Of a DNA stretch of 25,665 bases, positions 1 through 8,391 are shown piece after piece. The first letter of the stretch is position 1. The number at the start of each line of letters is the position of its first letter. Source of the stretch: Corynebacterium sp. (GTDB taxonomy: Bacteria; Actinomycetota; Actinomycetes; Mycobacteriales; Mycobacteriaceae). The stretch is taken from assembly GCF_030826625.1 (NCBI RefSeq), contig NZ_JAPJNQ010000027.1, forward strand, positions 1 through 25,665. Direction: 5' to 3'. The notes under the pieces were generated by a model, which saw only the letters and a list, made by a program, of their open reading frames with translations, was not told where the DNA came from and searched no databases. Both the position numbers and the translations under genes were made by a program.

Positions 1-2675
1 AATCCTTCTGGCAGATCCAGATACGATTCGCCGAGCTCGCGCATAGTATCAGCGGAAATTGAAGTGTCAAGACCGCGGGTGAGCTCCTGGGAAGCAGTAA
101 TACCAGTCTGTTCTTGTGGACCGTTTTCTTCTGCCTCTTTGACCTCGTTGAAGACCGATTCCATCTGGTCGCGGAAGTCACGAGCTGCAGCCTCTGCATC
201 TTCCTCGGAAAGATCACCGCGGCCAATCAGCTCATCGGTGTACTTCTGACGCACGGAATCGCGGTTACCGATGCGCTCATACATCAGTGGCTGGGTCATC
301 GATGGGTCATCGGCTTCGTTGTGGCCACGCAGACGGTAGCAGATCAAGTCGATGAACACGTCTTTGCCGAAGCGACGACGGTACTCGGTAGCCAATTGAC
401 CAACCCAGACCACAGCTTCTGGGTCATCACCATTGACGTGGAAGACTGGGCAATCAAAGCCCTTAGCCAAGTCCGTGGAGTACAGGGTGGAACGGCCCGA
501 GTCTGGGGTGGTGGTGAAACCAACCTGGTTGTTGACAACGACGTGGATGGAACCGCCGACGTTGTAGGCATCCAAGCCCATCAAGTTGATGGTCTCTTGG
601 ACGATGCCAAGCCCAGCAAACGAGGCGTCACCATGGAGTAACAGCGGGACGACGCGCTTGTCGTGGTTGCCTTCGACGCGATCGAGGATGTCCTGCTTCG
701 CGCGAGAGATACCGATGACGACAGGGTTGACGGCCTCGAGGTGAGATGGGTTCGCGGTCAGCGTGACCTTAATTTCGCCATCGCCGAACATCTGCAGATG
801 CTCGCCTTCGGCGCCAAGGTGGTACTTAACGTCACCAGAACCGCCGGCCTGGCCACCCTTGTAGTTGCCGTCGAATTCGTTGAAGACTTCTGCCAGTGGC
901 TTGCCGACGATATTGAACAAAACGTTCAAACGACCACGGTGCGGCATGCCGATGACGACCTCGTCAAGGTTTTGACCTGCGGCCGTATCGATCACCGAGT
1001 CCATCAGCGGAATCAGTGCCTCAGCGCCCTCAAGGGAGAAGCGCTTTTGACCGACGTACTTGGTCTGCAGGAAGTTTTCGAATGCTTCGGCAGCGTTGAC
1101 CTTCTGCAGGATGTATTTTTGCTCTGCATTGGTTGGCTTTGGCATACCGGCTTCGAGGGAATCACGCAGCCATTCGCGCTCATCACGATCCATGATGTGG
1201 CTGAATTCAGAACCAACCTTGAGCGTGTAGGCAGCGCGCAAACGCGACAGAACCTCACGCAAGGTCATGGATTCTTTGCCACCGAATCCACCGACGTGGA
1301 AGGTGCGATCCAGATCCCACAGGGTGAGGCCATGGGTGCGGATATCCAAATCTCGGTGATCTGGGGAAGGCAGGCCGGGCTGCTTCCAGCGCAAAGGGTT
1401 GGTGTCGGCAATGAGGTGGCCGCGGGAGCGGTAAGCCTCGATGAGGTTCATGACGCGGGTGGATTTATCGATTCCGGTATTCGGAATGTCCTGTGCCCAG
1501 CGCATTGGCTCATATGGGATCTGAAGGTCGGTAAACAGCTCGTCCCAGAAGACGTCGTCGACAAGCAACTGCGACATGGTGCGCAGGAACTCGCCGGACT
1601 CTGCGCCCTGGATTACGCGGTGGTCATAAGTAGAAGTCAGCGTGACTAGACGGCCGACGCCGAGCTCTGCCAGGCGATCCGAAGAAGCACCAGCGAATTC
1701 TGCTGGGTAGTCCATCGAACCGACACCAATGATGGTGCCCAAGCCCTTAGTCAGGCGGGCAATCGAGTGGCGGGTACCAATACCACCTGGGTTAGTCAGG
1801 TTAATTGTTGCGCCCTGGAAATCAGCGGCGGTCAACTTGTTCTTGCGGGAACGTGCGACGATGTCGTCGTAGGCCTCGATGAACTCTGCGAAGTTCTTGT
1901 CTTGGGCCTTTTTCAGCGCGGCAACGACCAACGCACGGGAACCATCTTTCTGTGGCAAGTCGATTGCCAGGCCCAGGTTGATGTCTTCCGGATAAACAAC
2001 GGTGGGCTTCTTGCCGTCGACGAGCTCGTAGCGCACGTTCATGTCTGGGTGCTTCTGCGTGGCCTTTACCAGTGCATAGCCAATGATGTGGGTGAACGAA
2101 ATCTTGCCACCGCGAGTGCGCTTCAGATGCTCGTTGATCAGGGAACGATTTTCCCACATCAATTTGACGGGAATGTCACGCACGGAGGTTGCGGTTGGAA
2201 TCTCTAGGGATTCGTCCATGTTCTTGGCAATTGCCTTAAACATGCCCTTGAGAGCCTTCGACTCGCCGCCCTCATAATCCGGCAGCTCATCTAGTGGCGA
2301 AGGTGCCTTCTTTGGAGCCTTCGGCGCTACGCCAGGCTTAGACACATTCGATTTAGCCTGTGCTTTTTTAGCCGACTCATCAACAACGGATTCGCGCTGC
2401 GACTGTTTATGGGCCAACGTTTTCTGTGTTGGAGGAGCAATATCTGCGGCTTCTTTGCCAGATTGCTTGCGAGCGGCGCTAGTGGACTTCGCAGCCTTGT
2501 TGGAACCGGACGCTGCGTTAGCAGAATCGGTTGCTGCAGCGACGTCGGATGGTGCGCCGTGCTTGTCAAATAATTCGCGCCATTCTTTATCCACTGATTG
2601 CGGATCTTTCTTGTACTCCTGGTACAACTCATCCGCCAACCAGGTGCTCAAGCCGAAGGGATTGTTAGTGCTCAC
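1..2675 (-). CDS. odhA: 2-oxoglutarate dehydrogenase, E2-E1 fused subunit (OdhA), N-terminal 891 codons
   Basis: This is the thiamine-dependent decarboxylase of the TCA-cycle 2-oxoglutarate dehydrogenase complex, in the actinobacterial form that carries an E2-type acyltransferase domain before the E1 domain. The reading frame is open from GTG at 2675 to the window edge, so the C-terminal roughly 330 residues of a protein usually near 1220 aa lie outside. Order seen: a short N-terminal helix (TWLADELYQEYKKDP), an Ala/Lys/Ser-rich linker (about residues 45-105), the E2 catalytic domain with the DHR active-site motif at residues 351-353, then E1 sequence including GMPHRGRLNVL, GDGEIKVTLTANPSHLEAVNP, HGDASFAGLG and NNQVGFTT. 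No lipoyl domain is present, as known for OdhA, which relies on the lipoylated E2 of pyruvate dehydrogenase and is inhibited by OdhI in C. glutamicum. GTG 2675 is the only plausible start: an in-frame stop lies 13 codons upstream with no ATG or GTG between. AGAGG at 2688-2692 is a rather distant Shine-Dalgarno. Confidence 0.97.
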   Translation of the reverse strand, partial: MSTNNPFGLSTWLADELYQEYKKDPQSVDKEWRELFDKHGAPSDVAAATDSANAASGSNKAAKSTSAARKQSGKEAADIAPPTQKTLAHKQSQRESVVDESAKKAQAKSNVSKPGVAPKAPKKAPSPLDELPDYEGGESKALKGMFKAIAKNMDESLEIPTATSVRDIPVKLMWENRSLINEHLKRTRGGKISFTHIIGYALVKATQKHPDMNVRYELVDGKKPTVVYPEDINLGLAIDLPQKDGSRALVVAALKKAQDKNFAEFIEAYDDIVARSRKNKLTAADFQGATINLTNPGGIGTRHSIARLTKGLGTIIGVGSMDYPAEFAGASSDRLAELGVGRLVTLTSTYDHRVIQGAESGEFLRTMSQLLVDDVFWDELFTDLQIPYEPMRWAQDIPNTGIDKSTRVMNLIEAYRSRGHLIADTNPLRWKQPGLPSPDHRDLDIRTHGLTLWDLDRTFHVGGFGGKESMTLREVLSRLRAAYTLKVGSEFSHIMDRDEREWLRDSLEAGMPKPTNAEQKYILQKVNAAEAFENFLQTKYVGQKRFSLEGAEALIPLMDSVIDTAAGQNLDEVVIGMPHRGRLNVLFNIVGKPLAEVFNEFDGNYKGGQAGGSGDVKYHLGAEGEHLQMFGDGEIKVTLTANPSHLEAVNPVVIGISRAKQDILDRVEGNHDKRVVPLLLHGDASFAGLGIVQETINLMGLDAYNVGGSIHVVVNNQVGFTTTPDSGRSTLYSTDLAKGFDCPVFHVNGDDPEAVVWVGQLATEYRRRFGKDVFIDLICYRLRGHNEADDPSMTQPLMYERIGNRDSVRQKYTDELIGRGDLSEEDAEAAARDFRDQMESVFNEVKEAEENGPQEQTGITASQELTRGLDTSISADTMRELGESYLDLPEG

Positions 2676-2714
2676 GGCAGGTGCTCGCCTCTTTCCGTTG
2701 ATTTGCGTGCATTA

Positions 2715-2720
2715 ATTTTA
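2715..2720 (-). promoter_or_regulatory. candidate -10 element of odhA
   Basis: On the minus strand TAAAAT lies 39 nt before the GTG of odhA, implying a leader of about 30 nt, consistent with the Shine-Dalgarno at 2688-2692. A TTGAAC 19 nt further upstream could be a weak -35. The divergent region also holds two direct copies of TCAAGCTT around 2742-2760, meaning unknown. Assigned by eye only. Confidence 0.4.
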
Positions 2721-2833
2721 TCTGCGCTGAATCTGTCTTGTTCAAGCTTCAATCAAGCTTAATAGACAGTTTGCATTCATTCTACGCGCTTATGTCGCTG
2801 GTTTCGGCACGTGATATTCCTCGGGGTGGTTAC

Positions 2834-2839
2834 TAATCT
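2834..2839 (+). promoter_or_regulatory. -10 element of a leaderless carboxylesterase transcript
   Basis: TAATCT ends 8 nt before the ATG at 2848 and no Shine-Dalgarno is visible. Transcription would start at or next to the A of the start codon. Confidence 0.5.
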
Positions 2840-2847
2840 GGAATGTT

Positions 2848-4425
2848 ATGGATGAATCGTCATATCTGACGGCGGACTATCCCCGCGTGCACATTGCAAG
2901 TGGGGAAATTCAAGGCGAAATTATCAGCGATGGTGGAATTGCAACCTGGAAGGGCGTGCCATTTGGGGCGCCTACAGGCGGTGCCACGAGGTTTCAACGC
3001 CCCAAACCAGTCCGACCGTGGTTGGGGGTTCTCGACTGTACGCGGTATCAATCACCGGCACCGCAGCCGAATTATGGTCTTAACGATCGACTGATTGGTG
3101 ACGAAGACTGCCTGCACCTCGATATCGTCCGGCCCCACACCGCAGAAAAGTTACCGGTGGTTGTGTATTTCCATGGCGGTTCGTTCTTGATGGGGGCCAG
3201 CCACCAAAATATGCTGCGCGGGCACCGGTTAGCTGAAGCGATGAACGTCGTTTACGTTTCGCTGAATTTCCGTCTCGGGGTTTTGGGTTATCTGGATTTA
3301 CGCAGTCTGGGCGGTGATTGTGTTGCGAACCCAGCGTTGTGGGATCAGGTTTTGGCTCTGCGTTGGATCCAAGAAAATATTGACAAGTTTGGTGGCGATC
3401 CAGAATCCGTGACGATTATGGGGGAGTCTGCTGGTGGTGCGGCAGTGCTTGCCTTGATGTGTTCGCCACCTGCACGTGGCTTGTTCCACCGCGCGATCGC
3501 GCAGTCGCCGCCGATTGGGCTGATCCATTCTAAGGCGCAGTCCCAATTGTGGGCGCGCCAGTTATTAACTCGTCTCGGGTTGCCGTCGGAAAGCACCGTC
3601 GAGGATCTGCGCACGTTGATCGCTGAGGAATTGGTGCGGGCGGGGATGTCGATGATGTGGCGCGCCGGCGAATTGCAGTTTTTGAACTCAACTTTTGGCC
3701 CAACTGTGGAGTCGGAATCGTTGCCGGAGCACCCGATGGTCGCATTCCAACATGGTCGACAAGCGCAGGTTCCGCTTATGTTGGGAACGAACCTGGATGA
3801 AGCGGGCGTGACCCGGTATTTCTTTCAACGTACGACGCGACGCGCTAAAGCAGGGCGACGCTTGTTGTACCCGTACGATCCGGAACACACCGATACCGTT
3901 TTAGAGGCATATGGTGGCGCGCGCACGAGAGCGGAATTTGCTGATTTGGTTACCGATGCCTTGTTTTGGGCGCCGACGGTGCGCATTGCTAGTCACCACA
4001 ATGAGTACGCGCCGACGTGGATGTATCGATTCGATTTTGCTCCGCAGCTGATGCGCAAACTCGGGATCGGTGCCTCGCATTCGTCTGAATTATCAAATGT
4101 TTTTGGCACCCCGGAGGCGTCCAAGACGCGTCTGTTGTCTAAATTAGGCCGGGACGATGAGGCGATGCGGCGACTAACGGACCAGATGCAACGTCACTGG
4201 GCGAGTTTTATCAGGTTTGGTGTGCCGGGTAATGACTGGCCACAATATAAACCGCCGACAGAGCAGCATCATTCACGCCCGACGATGATTTTTGATGCGC
4301 ACTCACACGTGGAATATGACCCGAAGGCAGATAAGCGGCGCGCGTGGAAAGGCTATGATGTTCTGGAATGGGGCGCAGGCCGTCCTGAATTGCTCCGCGA
4401 TCTGGGATTTCAGGTTGATGAATAA
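2848..4425 (+). CDS. type-B carboxylesterase (COesterase family)
   Basis: A serine hydrolase of the carboxylesterase/cholinesterase family (525 aa, the usual length for bacterial members such as para-nitrobenzyl esterase). It hydrolyses carboxylic esters; the natural substrate cannot be read from the sequence. Visible elements: the oxyanion-hole motif HGGSF at residues 109-113, the nucleophile elbow GESAGG with Ser194, the catalytic acid Glu318 within GTNLDEAG, and the catalytic His411 within GASHSSEL. All three triad residues are in the expected order and spacing, so the enzyme should be active. There is no signal peptide or membrane segment, so it is probably cytoplasmic. It is transcribed divergently from odhA, and the next gene starts 66 nt downstream on the same strand with its own apparent promoter. 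The start is supported by a -10 element placed for a leaderless mRNA. Confidence 0.93.
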   Translation: MDESSYLTADYPRVHIASGEIQGEIISDGGIATWKGVPFGAPTGGATRFQRPKPVRPWLGVLDCTRYQSPAPQPNYGLNDRLIGDEDCLHLDIVRPHTAEKLPVVVYFHGGSFLMGASHQNMLRGHRLAEAMNVVYVSLNFRLGVLGYLDLRSLGGDCVANPALWDQVLALRWIQENIDKFGGDPESVTIMGESAGGAAVLALMCSPPARGLFHRAIAQSPPIGLIHSKAQSQLWARQLLTRLGLPSESTVEDLRTLIAEELVRAGMSMMWRAGELQFLNSTFGPTVESESLPEHPMVAFQHGRQAQVPLMLGTNLDEAGVTRYFFQRTTRRAKAGRRLLYPYDPEHTDTVLEAYGGARTRAEFADLVTDALFWAPTVRIASHHNEYAPTWMYRFDFAPQLMRKLGIGASHSSELSNVFGTPEASKTRLLSKLGRDDEAMRRLTDQMQRHWASFIRFGVPGNDWPQYKPPTEQHHSRPTMIFDAHSHVEYDPKADKRRAWKGYDVLEWGAGRPELLRDLGFQVDE

Positions 4426-4478
4426 ACGGTGTTAATCCACCACGAAGCTTAGTGATACCAAAGTAGGTTTCGACGTAG

Positions 4479-4484
4479 TAGATT
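4479..4484 (+). promoter_or_regulatory. -10 element of a leaderless transcript (acidic repeat protein)
   Basis: TAGATT ends 7 nt before ATG 4492. An in-frame TTG at 4483 lies inside this hexamer, which argues against it as the start and fixes the start at 4492. Confidence 0.5.
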
Positions 4485-4491
4485 GGCGGAC

Positions 4492-5286
4492 ATGAGCTTC
4501 TTCGAAGATATTGCGGCCGCACTCGATGCAGATGGCATCGAGTCTCGGGTGAACGATGATGTGCTGTTTGTTCCGATCACCTCGGGCGTGGAAATTCAAT
4601 TTGTTGAGATCGACCCGGTTTTGCCAGCTGCAAACGTCTATATCGCGGCAGCAGATGTTGACGAAGATCATGATGGCTTCGATGCAGCTTTGGTGTCCGT
4701 AGCGTTTTCTGTCGACGATGCCACAGCGATTGTTGCCGAGCATATCGCCACGGACCAGGTTGTGACAGTGTTGCGGGACCTGCTGGAAGGTCGCGACGAG
4801 CGGATCTCGGATTTGGAGTTTGAACACCACATCATCGACCCTGGTGTTGTCGTCGCTCACGTCGCTGAAGACTCTCACTTGCGGGTGTCCATCGACCTAG
4901 TATCTGGTGTTCCGACCGCAAAACTCTCATTTATCACCTTTGATTCCAAAGCTTTCGCTGCTGCGGAGCTAGAGGATGATGCGCCTGCGGATAATCCAGC
5001 TGAACCTTCTGCGGTGGATTCTGACGCTGAGTTGGATTTTGGCGCAGCGTTGGATTTTGACGCTGAAATGGATTTCAATGCAGCGTTGGGATTCGATCCA
5101 GAGATGGAACTGGACGAGGCCGTATTCGCGCCTGGCGAACTCATGCATGGCTATGAACCAGAAATTCTGGAGCTCGGCAGTTACACCGATTTTGATCGCT
5201 TGTTCGATGTGCTGTCGTTGTGCGCTGAGCAAGCAGAGGATTGGGAAGCACAGCTCAAACCGTGTGAGGGCGGTTTCGAGCTATAA
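4492..5286 (+). CDS. acidic protein of unknown function with hexapeptide repeats
   Basis: I do not recognise a named family. From ATG 4492 the product is 264 aa, very rich in Asp and Glu, with no signal peptide, membrane segment or cysteine cluster in the main domain. Residues 1-155 look like one alpha/beta domain (it opens with MSFFEDIAAALDADG and contains alternating hydrophobic strands). Residues about 165-207 form an acidic low-complexity linker containing five degenerate hexapeptide repeats. The last 55 residues (from about GELMHGYEP) look like a second short helical region ending in FEL. The overall style recalls small cytoplasmic YbjN- or SseB-like proteins, but I cannot show homology. 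It follows the carboxylesterase on the same strand and converges on the next gene (42 nt gap). The start was chosen by a leaderless-type -10 just upstream. Confidence 0.8.
   Translation: MSFFEDIAAALDADGIESRVNDDVLFVPITSGVEIQFVEIDPVLPAANVYIAAADVDEDHDGFDAALVSVAFSVDDATAIVAEHIATDQVVTVLRDLLEGRDERISDLEFEHHIIDPGVVVAHVAEDSHLRVSIDLVSGVPTAKLSFITFDSKAFAAAELEDDAPADNPAEPSAVDSDAELDFGAALDFDAEMDFNAALGFDPEMELDEAVFAPGELMHGYEPEILELGSYTDFDRLFDVLSLCAEQAEDWEAQLKPCEGGFEL
5023..5112 (+). repeat. five 18-bp coding repeats (degenerate hexapeptides)
   Basis: Consecutive 18-bp units encode DAELDF, GAALDF, DAEMDF, NAALGF and DPEMEL, consensus (D/G/N)-A-(E/A)-(L/M)-D-F. Units 1 and 3 and units 2 and 4 resemble each other most, suggesting duplication of a 36-bp block. 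Confidence 0.85.
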
Positions 5287-5328
5287 GACTGTTCGGGGCA
5301 CATGCCGAGGCCGCTAGGCGATAGGCGG

Positions 5329-5823
5329 TTATGCAGCCTGCGAAAACCCGGCAAAAATTGATGCAGGTGAGTGCACCGGTACGTAATTGGCGTCGACAAG
5401 CCAGGCATAGATGCATGCAGTCTCGTGGTCTGCGCTGATTTGATGTACCGCGCTAATCAGGTTTTCTGGCACGACCGCGCGTATCCAGGCTTCTGCGAGA
5501 GGAATCGGCGGGGCAGTCCCGGTTGGATCAGTGATGCGAATGCTTACGACATAGGCAGGGGTGCGTTGTTCTCCATAGCCGCGGACACGGGATTGTACTA
5601 AGCGGCCAACCCGGTAGCGCGAGATAGCGGCTGTGAGCATTCGATGTTTGCCCACCTTTAGGTGTGCTAGTGGCGGGCGCCAATTAGCCATGGGGCGGGC
5701 CAAAGAGCGTGGGTGATGCAGAATGCTGCCTATGGTTGCGAGCTGTTTTCCCTCACTTCTGCGGATTTCTGTCAAGATTTCGTGGGTGGTACGGGTGCTG
5801 CGAGTTACTTGTTGTCTAGTCAT
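5329..5823 (-). CDS. small basic protein of unknown function
   Basis: Not recognised. From ATG 5823 the product is 164 aa and strongly basic at its N-terminal half (many Arg), with a helix around THEILTEIRRSEGKQLATI, then a beta-rich part (AYVVSIRITDPTG) and an ending resembling a conserved DAxYxPVxSPAS segment. There is no membrane segment or signal peptide. The N-terminal charge might suit nucleic-acid binding, but no motif supports that. The frame stays open to another ATG at 5919, which would add 32 residues and leave only 33 nt to the divergent MFS gene; those extra residues look less protein-like, so I prefer 5823. Neither start has a clear Shine-Dalgarno. A TAGTTG lies 7 nt before the 5919 ATG, so a leaderless start there cannot be excluded. 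The gene converges with the acidic repeat protein. Confidence 0.65.
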   Translation of the reverse strand: MTRQQVTRSTRTTHEILTEIRRSEGKQLATIGSILHHPRSLARPMANWRPPLAHLKVGKHRMLTAAISRYRVGRLVQSRVRGYGEQRTPAYVVSIRITDPTGTAPPIPLAEAWIRAVVPENLISAVHQISADHETACIYAWLVDANYVPVHSPASIFAGFSQAA

Positions 5824-5936
5824 GGTGTGCACGTTAATTTTCGCGGTGCACACCCACCGATTTTTATTCGAACCTGATTTCGAAAATGAATGCTGGGTGC
5901 GAACCTTTCGTGAAGACATGGGCCGTCAACTAGGAG

Positions 5937-5942
5937 TAGGCT
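5937..5942 (+). promoter_or_regulatory. candidate -10 element of the MFS gene
   Basis: TAGGCT ends 10 nt before ATG 5953, giving a leader of only a few nucleotides. An AGGAG at 5932-5936 is too far from the ATG (16 nt) to be a good ribosome site. Confidence 0.35.
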
Positions 5943-5952
5943 CGCAAGAACT

Positions 5953-7266
5953 ATGCCTATTGATCGCCCCGGTTCTCATCCCCAGGAGATAGATAACTCG
6001 CCGTACGAGTCGCAAACATCACCCGGCAAGCCAAAAGGGGTGGACCAGCTAGAAAAGCCGCGTATTCCGAAAGAAATTTGGGTGCTCGTGGTGGCGTTCT
6101 TTTTGGTTGCCTTGGGGTATGGCTTGATTGCGCCGTTACTTCCACAGTTCGTGGTGAGCTTTGATGTCAGCATGGCGGCAGCAGGTGCTGTGATCTCGAT
6201 TTTTTCTGTATCTCGTTTGATTTTTGCAACCGGGGCCGGCATGCTCGCTGACAAACTTGGGGTGCGCCGCGTCTATATCACAGGTCTACTTCTCGTGGCT
6301 ATTAATACTGGATTGATTTCCATCGCCCAGGAATACTGGCAGATCCTCGTGCTGCGTTTTTTGGCTGGAATCGGCTCGACCATGTTTACCGTGTCGGCCA
6401 TGGGGTTGATCGTGAAATTAGCCCCTCCCGCGATTCGCGGTAAATGCTCGGCGACGTATGCCACGAGTTTCTTGTTGGGCAGCATTCTCGGTCCATTGGT
6501 GGGATCAGCATTGGCCTTTTTGGGCTTTCGCTGGCCATTTTTCATCTATGGAATTGGTTTATGTGCAGCGGCAATCGTCGTGTGGGTCATGATGCCGAAA
6601 ACGAATGCAGCAGCTGACAATGCGACCGAGAATAAGAAATTTACCTACGGTGAGGCATGGCGTGATTCTGCTTTCCGCAGCGTGCTGGTGTCGAATTTTG
6701 CGCATGGCTGGGTAAATATGGGCGTGCGTGTTGCGGTGATTCCGCTGTTTACAGCCGCAGTGTTTATTGATGACACCGCAGCCGCCGGGTACGCGCTCGC
6801 AGCCTATGCTGCAGGTAATGCCGTCGTACTGCAGTTTTCCGGCCGTTTGGCAGACCGGATCGGACGCAAACCACTGATCATGACGGGGTTTGCAGCGAGT
6901 GCACTGTGCGTTGGTCTCTACGGCACAGCTGAGATCTTGTGGATGCTGCTATTGCTATCCGCCCTGAGTGGAGCGGCCGCTGGAATCGCGGTGCCCGCGC
7001 AACAGGCAACGCTTGCCGACGTTATCGGTAACGACCGTTCCGGCGGAAAAGTTCTCGCAGGTTTCCAGATGTCTATGGATCTGGGAATGATTTTTGGTCC
7101 ACTCACGATCGGTGCAGTCGCGGATAATTGGGGATTCAACTGGGCATTTCTTGCCAGTGCAGCCGTCGCGTTGCTGGCAGTTCTCGCGTGGATTCCGGGA
7201 CGGGAAACCTTGCACACCCGGGATACCAACGTGCGGGAAATGCCAGCGGAGAACGAGGCAAAATAA
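5953..7266 (+). CDS. major facilitator superfamily exporter (DHA1-type drug efflux)
   Basis: A 437-aa integral membrane transporter, probably a proton-coupled drug or metabolite exporter of 12 transmembrane segments. After a hydrophilic N-terminal stretch of about 35 residues the first segment runs from about IWVLVVAFFLVALGYG. The MFS loop 2-3 motif A is present in both halves: GMLADKLGVRRVYITG in the first half and GRLADRIGRKPLIMTG in the second, the latter close to consensus. A Gly/Pro-rich segment LGSILGPLVGSALA around TM5 fits motif C, which is characteristic of exporters. The N-terminal extension and the C-terminal tail after the last segment are hydrophilic. The gene is divergent from the small basic protein and convergent with hutG. 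No local regulator points to the substrate. Confidence 0.92.
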   Translation: MPIDRPGSHPQEIDNSPYESQTSPGKPKGVDQLEKPRIPKEIWVLVVAFFLVALGYGLIAPLLPQFVVSFDVSMAAAGAVISIFSVSRLIFATGAGMLADKLGVRRVYITGLLLVAINTGLISIAQEYWQILVLRFLAGIGSTMFTVSAMGLIVKLAPPAIRGKCSATYATSFLLGSILGPLVGSALAFLGFRWPFFIYGIGLCAAAIVVWVMMPKTNAAADNATENKKFTYGEAWRDSAFRSVLVSNFAHGWVNMGVRVAVIPLFTAAVFIDDTAAAGYALAAYAAGNAVVLQFSGRLADRIGRKPLIMTGFAASALCVGLYGTAEILWMLLLLSALSGAAAGIAVPAQQATLADVIGNDRSGGKVLAGFQMSMDLGMIFGPLTIGAVADNWGFNWAFLASAAVALLAVLAWIPGRETLHTRDTNVREMPAENEAK

Positions 7267-7338
7267 GAGCCGGAGATCCTGAGAGCAGGGCGTCCTAAAA
7301 CGCTCGCCACAGCTATTGCGGAAAACCCAGGGTTCAGC

Positions 7339-8277
7339 TTATTTTTGCAACTTGGCGTGCTCGTTGATCATGTCGTCGAGAAGCCGAGCTGCAACTCGGG
7401 CGGTGCGACCATCCACGTCGTAGTACGGGTTCATTTCGGCTATATCCACCAAGCGTAGCTTGCCCGTGGCTGCCAAGGCCTTGCACATTGCGCGCATCGG
7501 CTCAATACCAATGCCAACGGTGCAGGGCGAGGAGACACCCGGCGCAACAGCAGGGGAAATGGCATCCAAGTCGATCGTCACGTACAGATCGTCGTGAACA
7601 TCAGAAATCTCTAGTGCCCGCTCGGCGGCCTCGCGGGGAGTCATGTTGTGGATTTCGTCGTCAAGCACAATCTTGGTGCCCAACTCTTTGGCAAAGTTAA
7701 ACAACTTACCAGTGTTATCTGCAGTAGAAACACCAATCACGGAGTAATCGAAATCGTCTCCCACCAGCTCGGCTACCTGGGTGAACGGGGTGCCGTGAGT
7801 GGGGATCTCAGTCTGGCGGAGGTCAAGGTGGCCGTCGAAATTCACGATAGAAATGGGGCGTTGCAGGGCTTTGTGTAGACCGAGATAGCTGGCATAACCA
7901 ACTTCGTGGGAGCCTCCGAGAACGACCGGCAAGTGGCCTGCGTTCACTAGGTCTTTGATACGTTCGGACAGTTCTTCCTGTGCACCTTCCATGTCGGTGC
8001 CATTGACCGTGACTGTGCCAGCATCGTAGCGCGGCAGATCATTGTGCACCGGCAGATTTGCGAGTGCTTCACGCAGCACGTGAGGGCCTTCAGCTGCTCC
8101 ATGGCGACAACCATTACGGCGGGCGCCTTCATCACATGCAAAGCCCAGAACGGCCGCGCCGGGCTTTTCTTGCACGTTATCGATGACAGAGTGCCAGCGG
8201 TAGAACTCCGGGCTGTCGCCATCGTGGCGACCATCCCAGTGGTGTGGTGTGCGGGAAACGGGTGAATGAGAAGTCAT
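7339..8277 (-). CDS. hutG: formimidoylglutamase-like ureohydrolase (HutG type)
   Basis: A 312-aa binuclear-manganese enzyme of the arginase/agmatinase/formimidoylglutamase family. HutG converts N-formimidoyl-glutamate to glutamate and formamide in histidine degradation. Metal-binding motifs are complete: GGSHE (His124), NFDGHLDLR (Asp148, His150, Asp152) and TIDLDAISPAVAPG (Asp236, Asp238). The N-terminal WDGRHDGD stretch and the overall length fit HutG better than arginase. No hutH, hutU or hutI is in this window, so the pathway context is missing, and a related guanidino- or formimino-substrate activity remains possible. The gene lies between a convergent MFS exporter and a divergent RNA helicase. 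A TATACT hexamer 6 nt before the ATG suggests a leaderless mRNA. Confidence 0.85.
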   Translation of the reverse strand: MTSHSPVSRTPHHWDGRHDGDSPEFYRWHSVIDNVQEKPGAAVLGFACDEGARRNGCRHGAAEGPHVLREALANLPVHNDLPRYDAGTVTVNGTDMEGAQEELSERIKDLVNAGHLPVVLGGSHEVGYASYLGLHKALQRPISIVNFDGHLDLRQTEIPTHGTPFTQVAELVGDDFDYSVIGVSTADNTGKLFNFAKELGTKIVLDDEIHNMTPREAAERALEISDVHDDLYVTIDLDAISPAVAPGVSSPCTVGIGIEPMRAMCKALAATGKLRLVDIAEMNPYYDVDGRTARVAARLLDDMINEHAKLQK

Positions 8278-8283
8278 GGCACC

Positions 8284-8289
8284 AGTATA
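8284..8289 (-). promoter_or_regulatory. -10 element of a leaderless hutG transcript
   Basis: On the minus strand TATACT (one mismatch to TATAAT) ends 6 nt before ATG 8277, with no Shine-Dalgarno visible. Confidence 0.5.
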
Positions 8290-8391
8290 GGGGAAATCTA
8301 ATGTGTGCTAGTTCACTGTGACGAGAAAAGTGAAGATAAAACGGCGCTAAAATGGTGTTTTAAGCGCTGCTGCCGTAGTGTATGTCAGGCA

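Noticed and set aside
344..2207. Long open frames on the plus strand opposite odhA (for example 663-1649)
   Set aside because: They are antisense to a continuous, strongly conserved OdhA reading frame, have no family resemblance and reflect GC-biased codon use.
5287..5328. Terminator between the acidic repeat protein and the convergent basic protein
   Set aside because: Only a five-base-pair hairpin (CCGCT/GGCGG with a wobble) with no T-run could be drawn.
7267..7338. Terminator between the MFS gene and hutG
   Set aside because: A six-base-pair stem with one wobble (GGGCGT/ACGCTC) exists, but no T-run follows on either strand.
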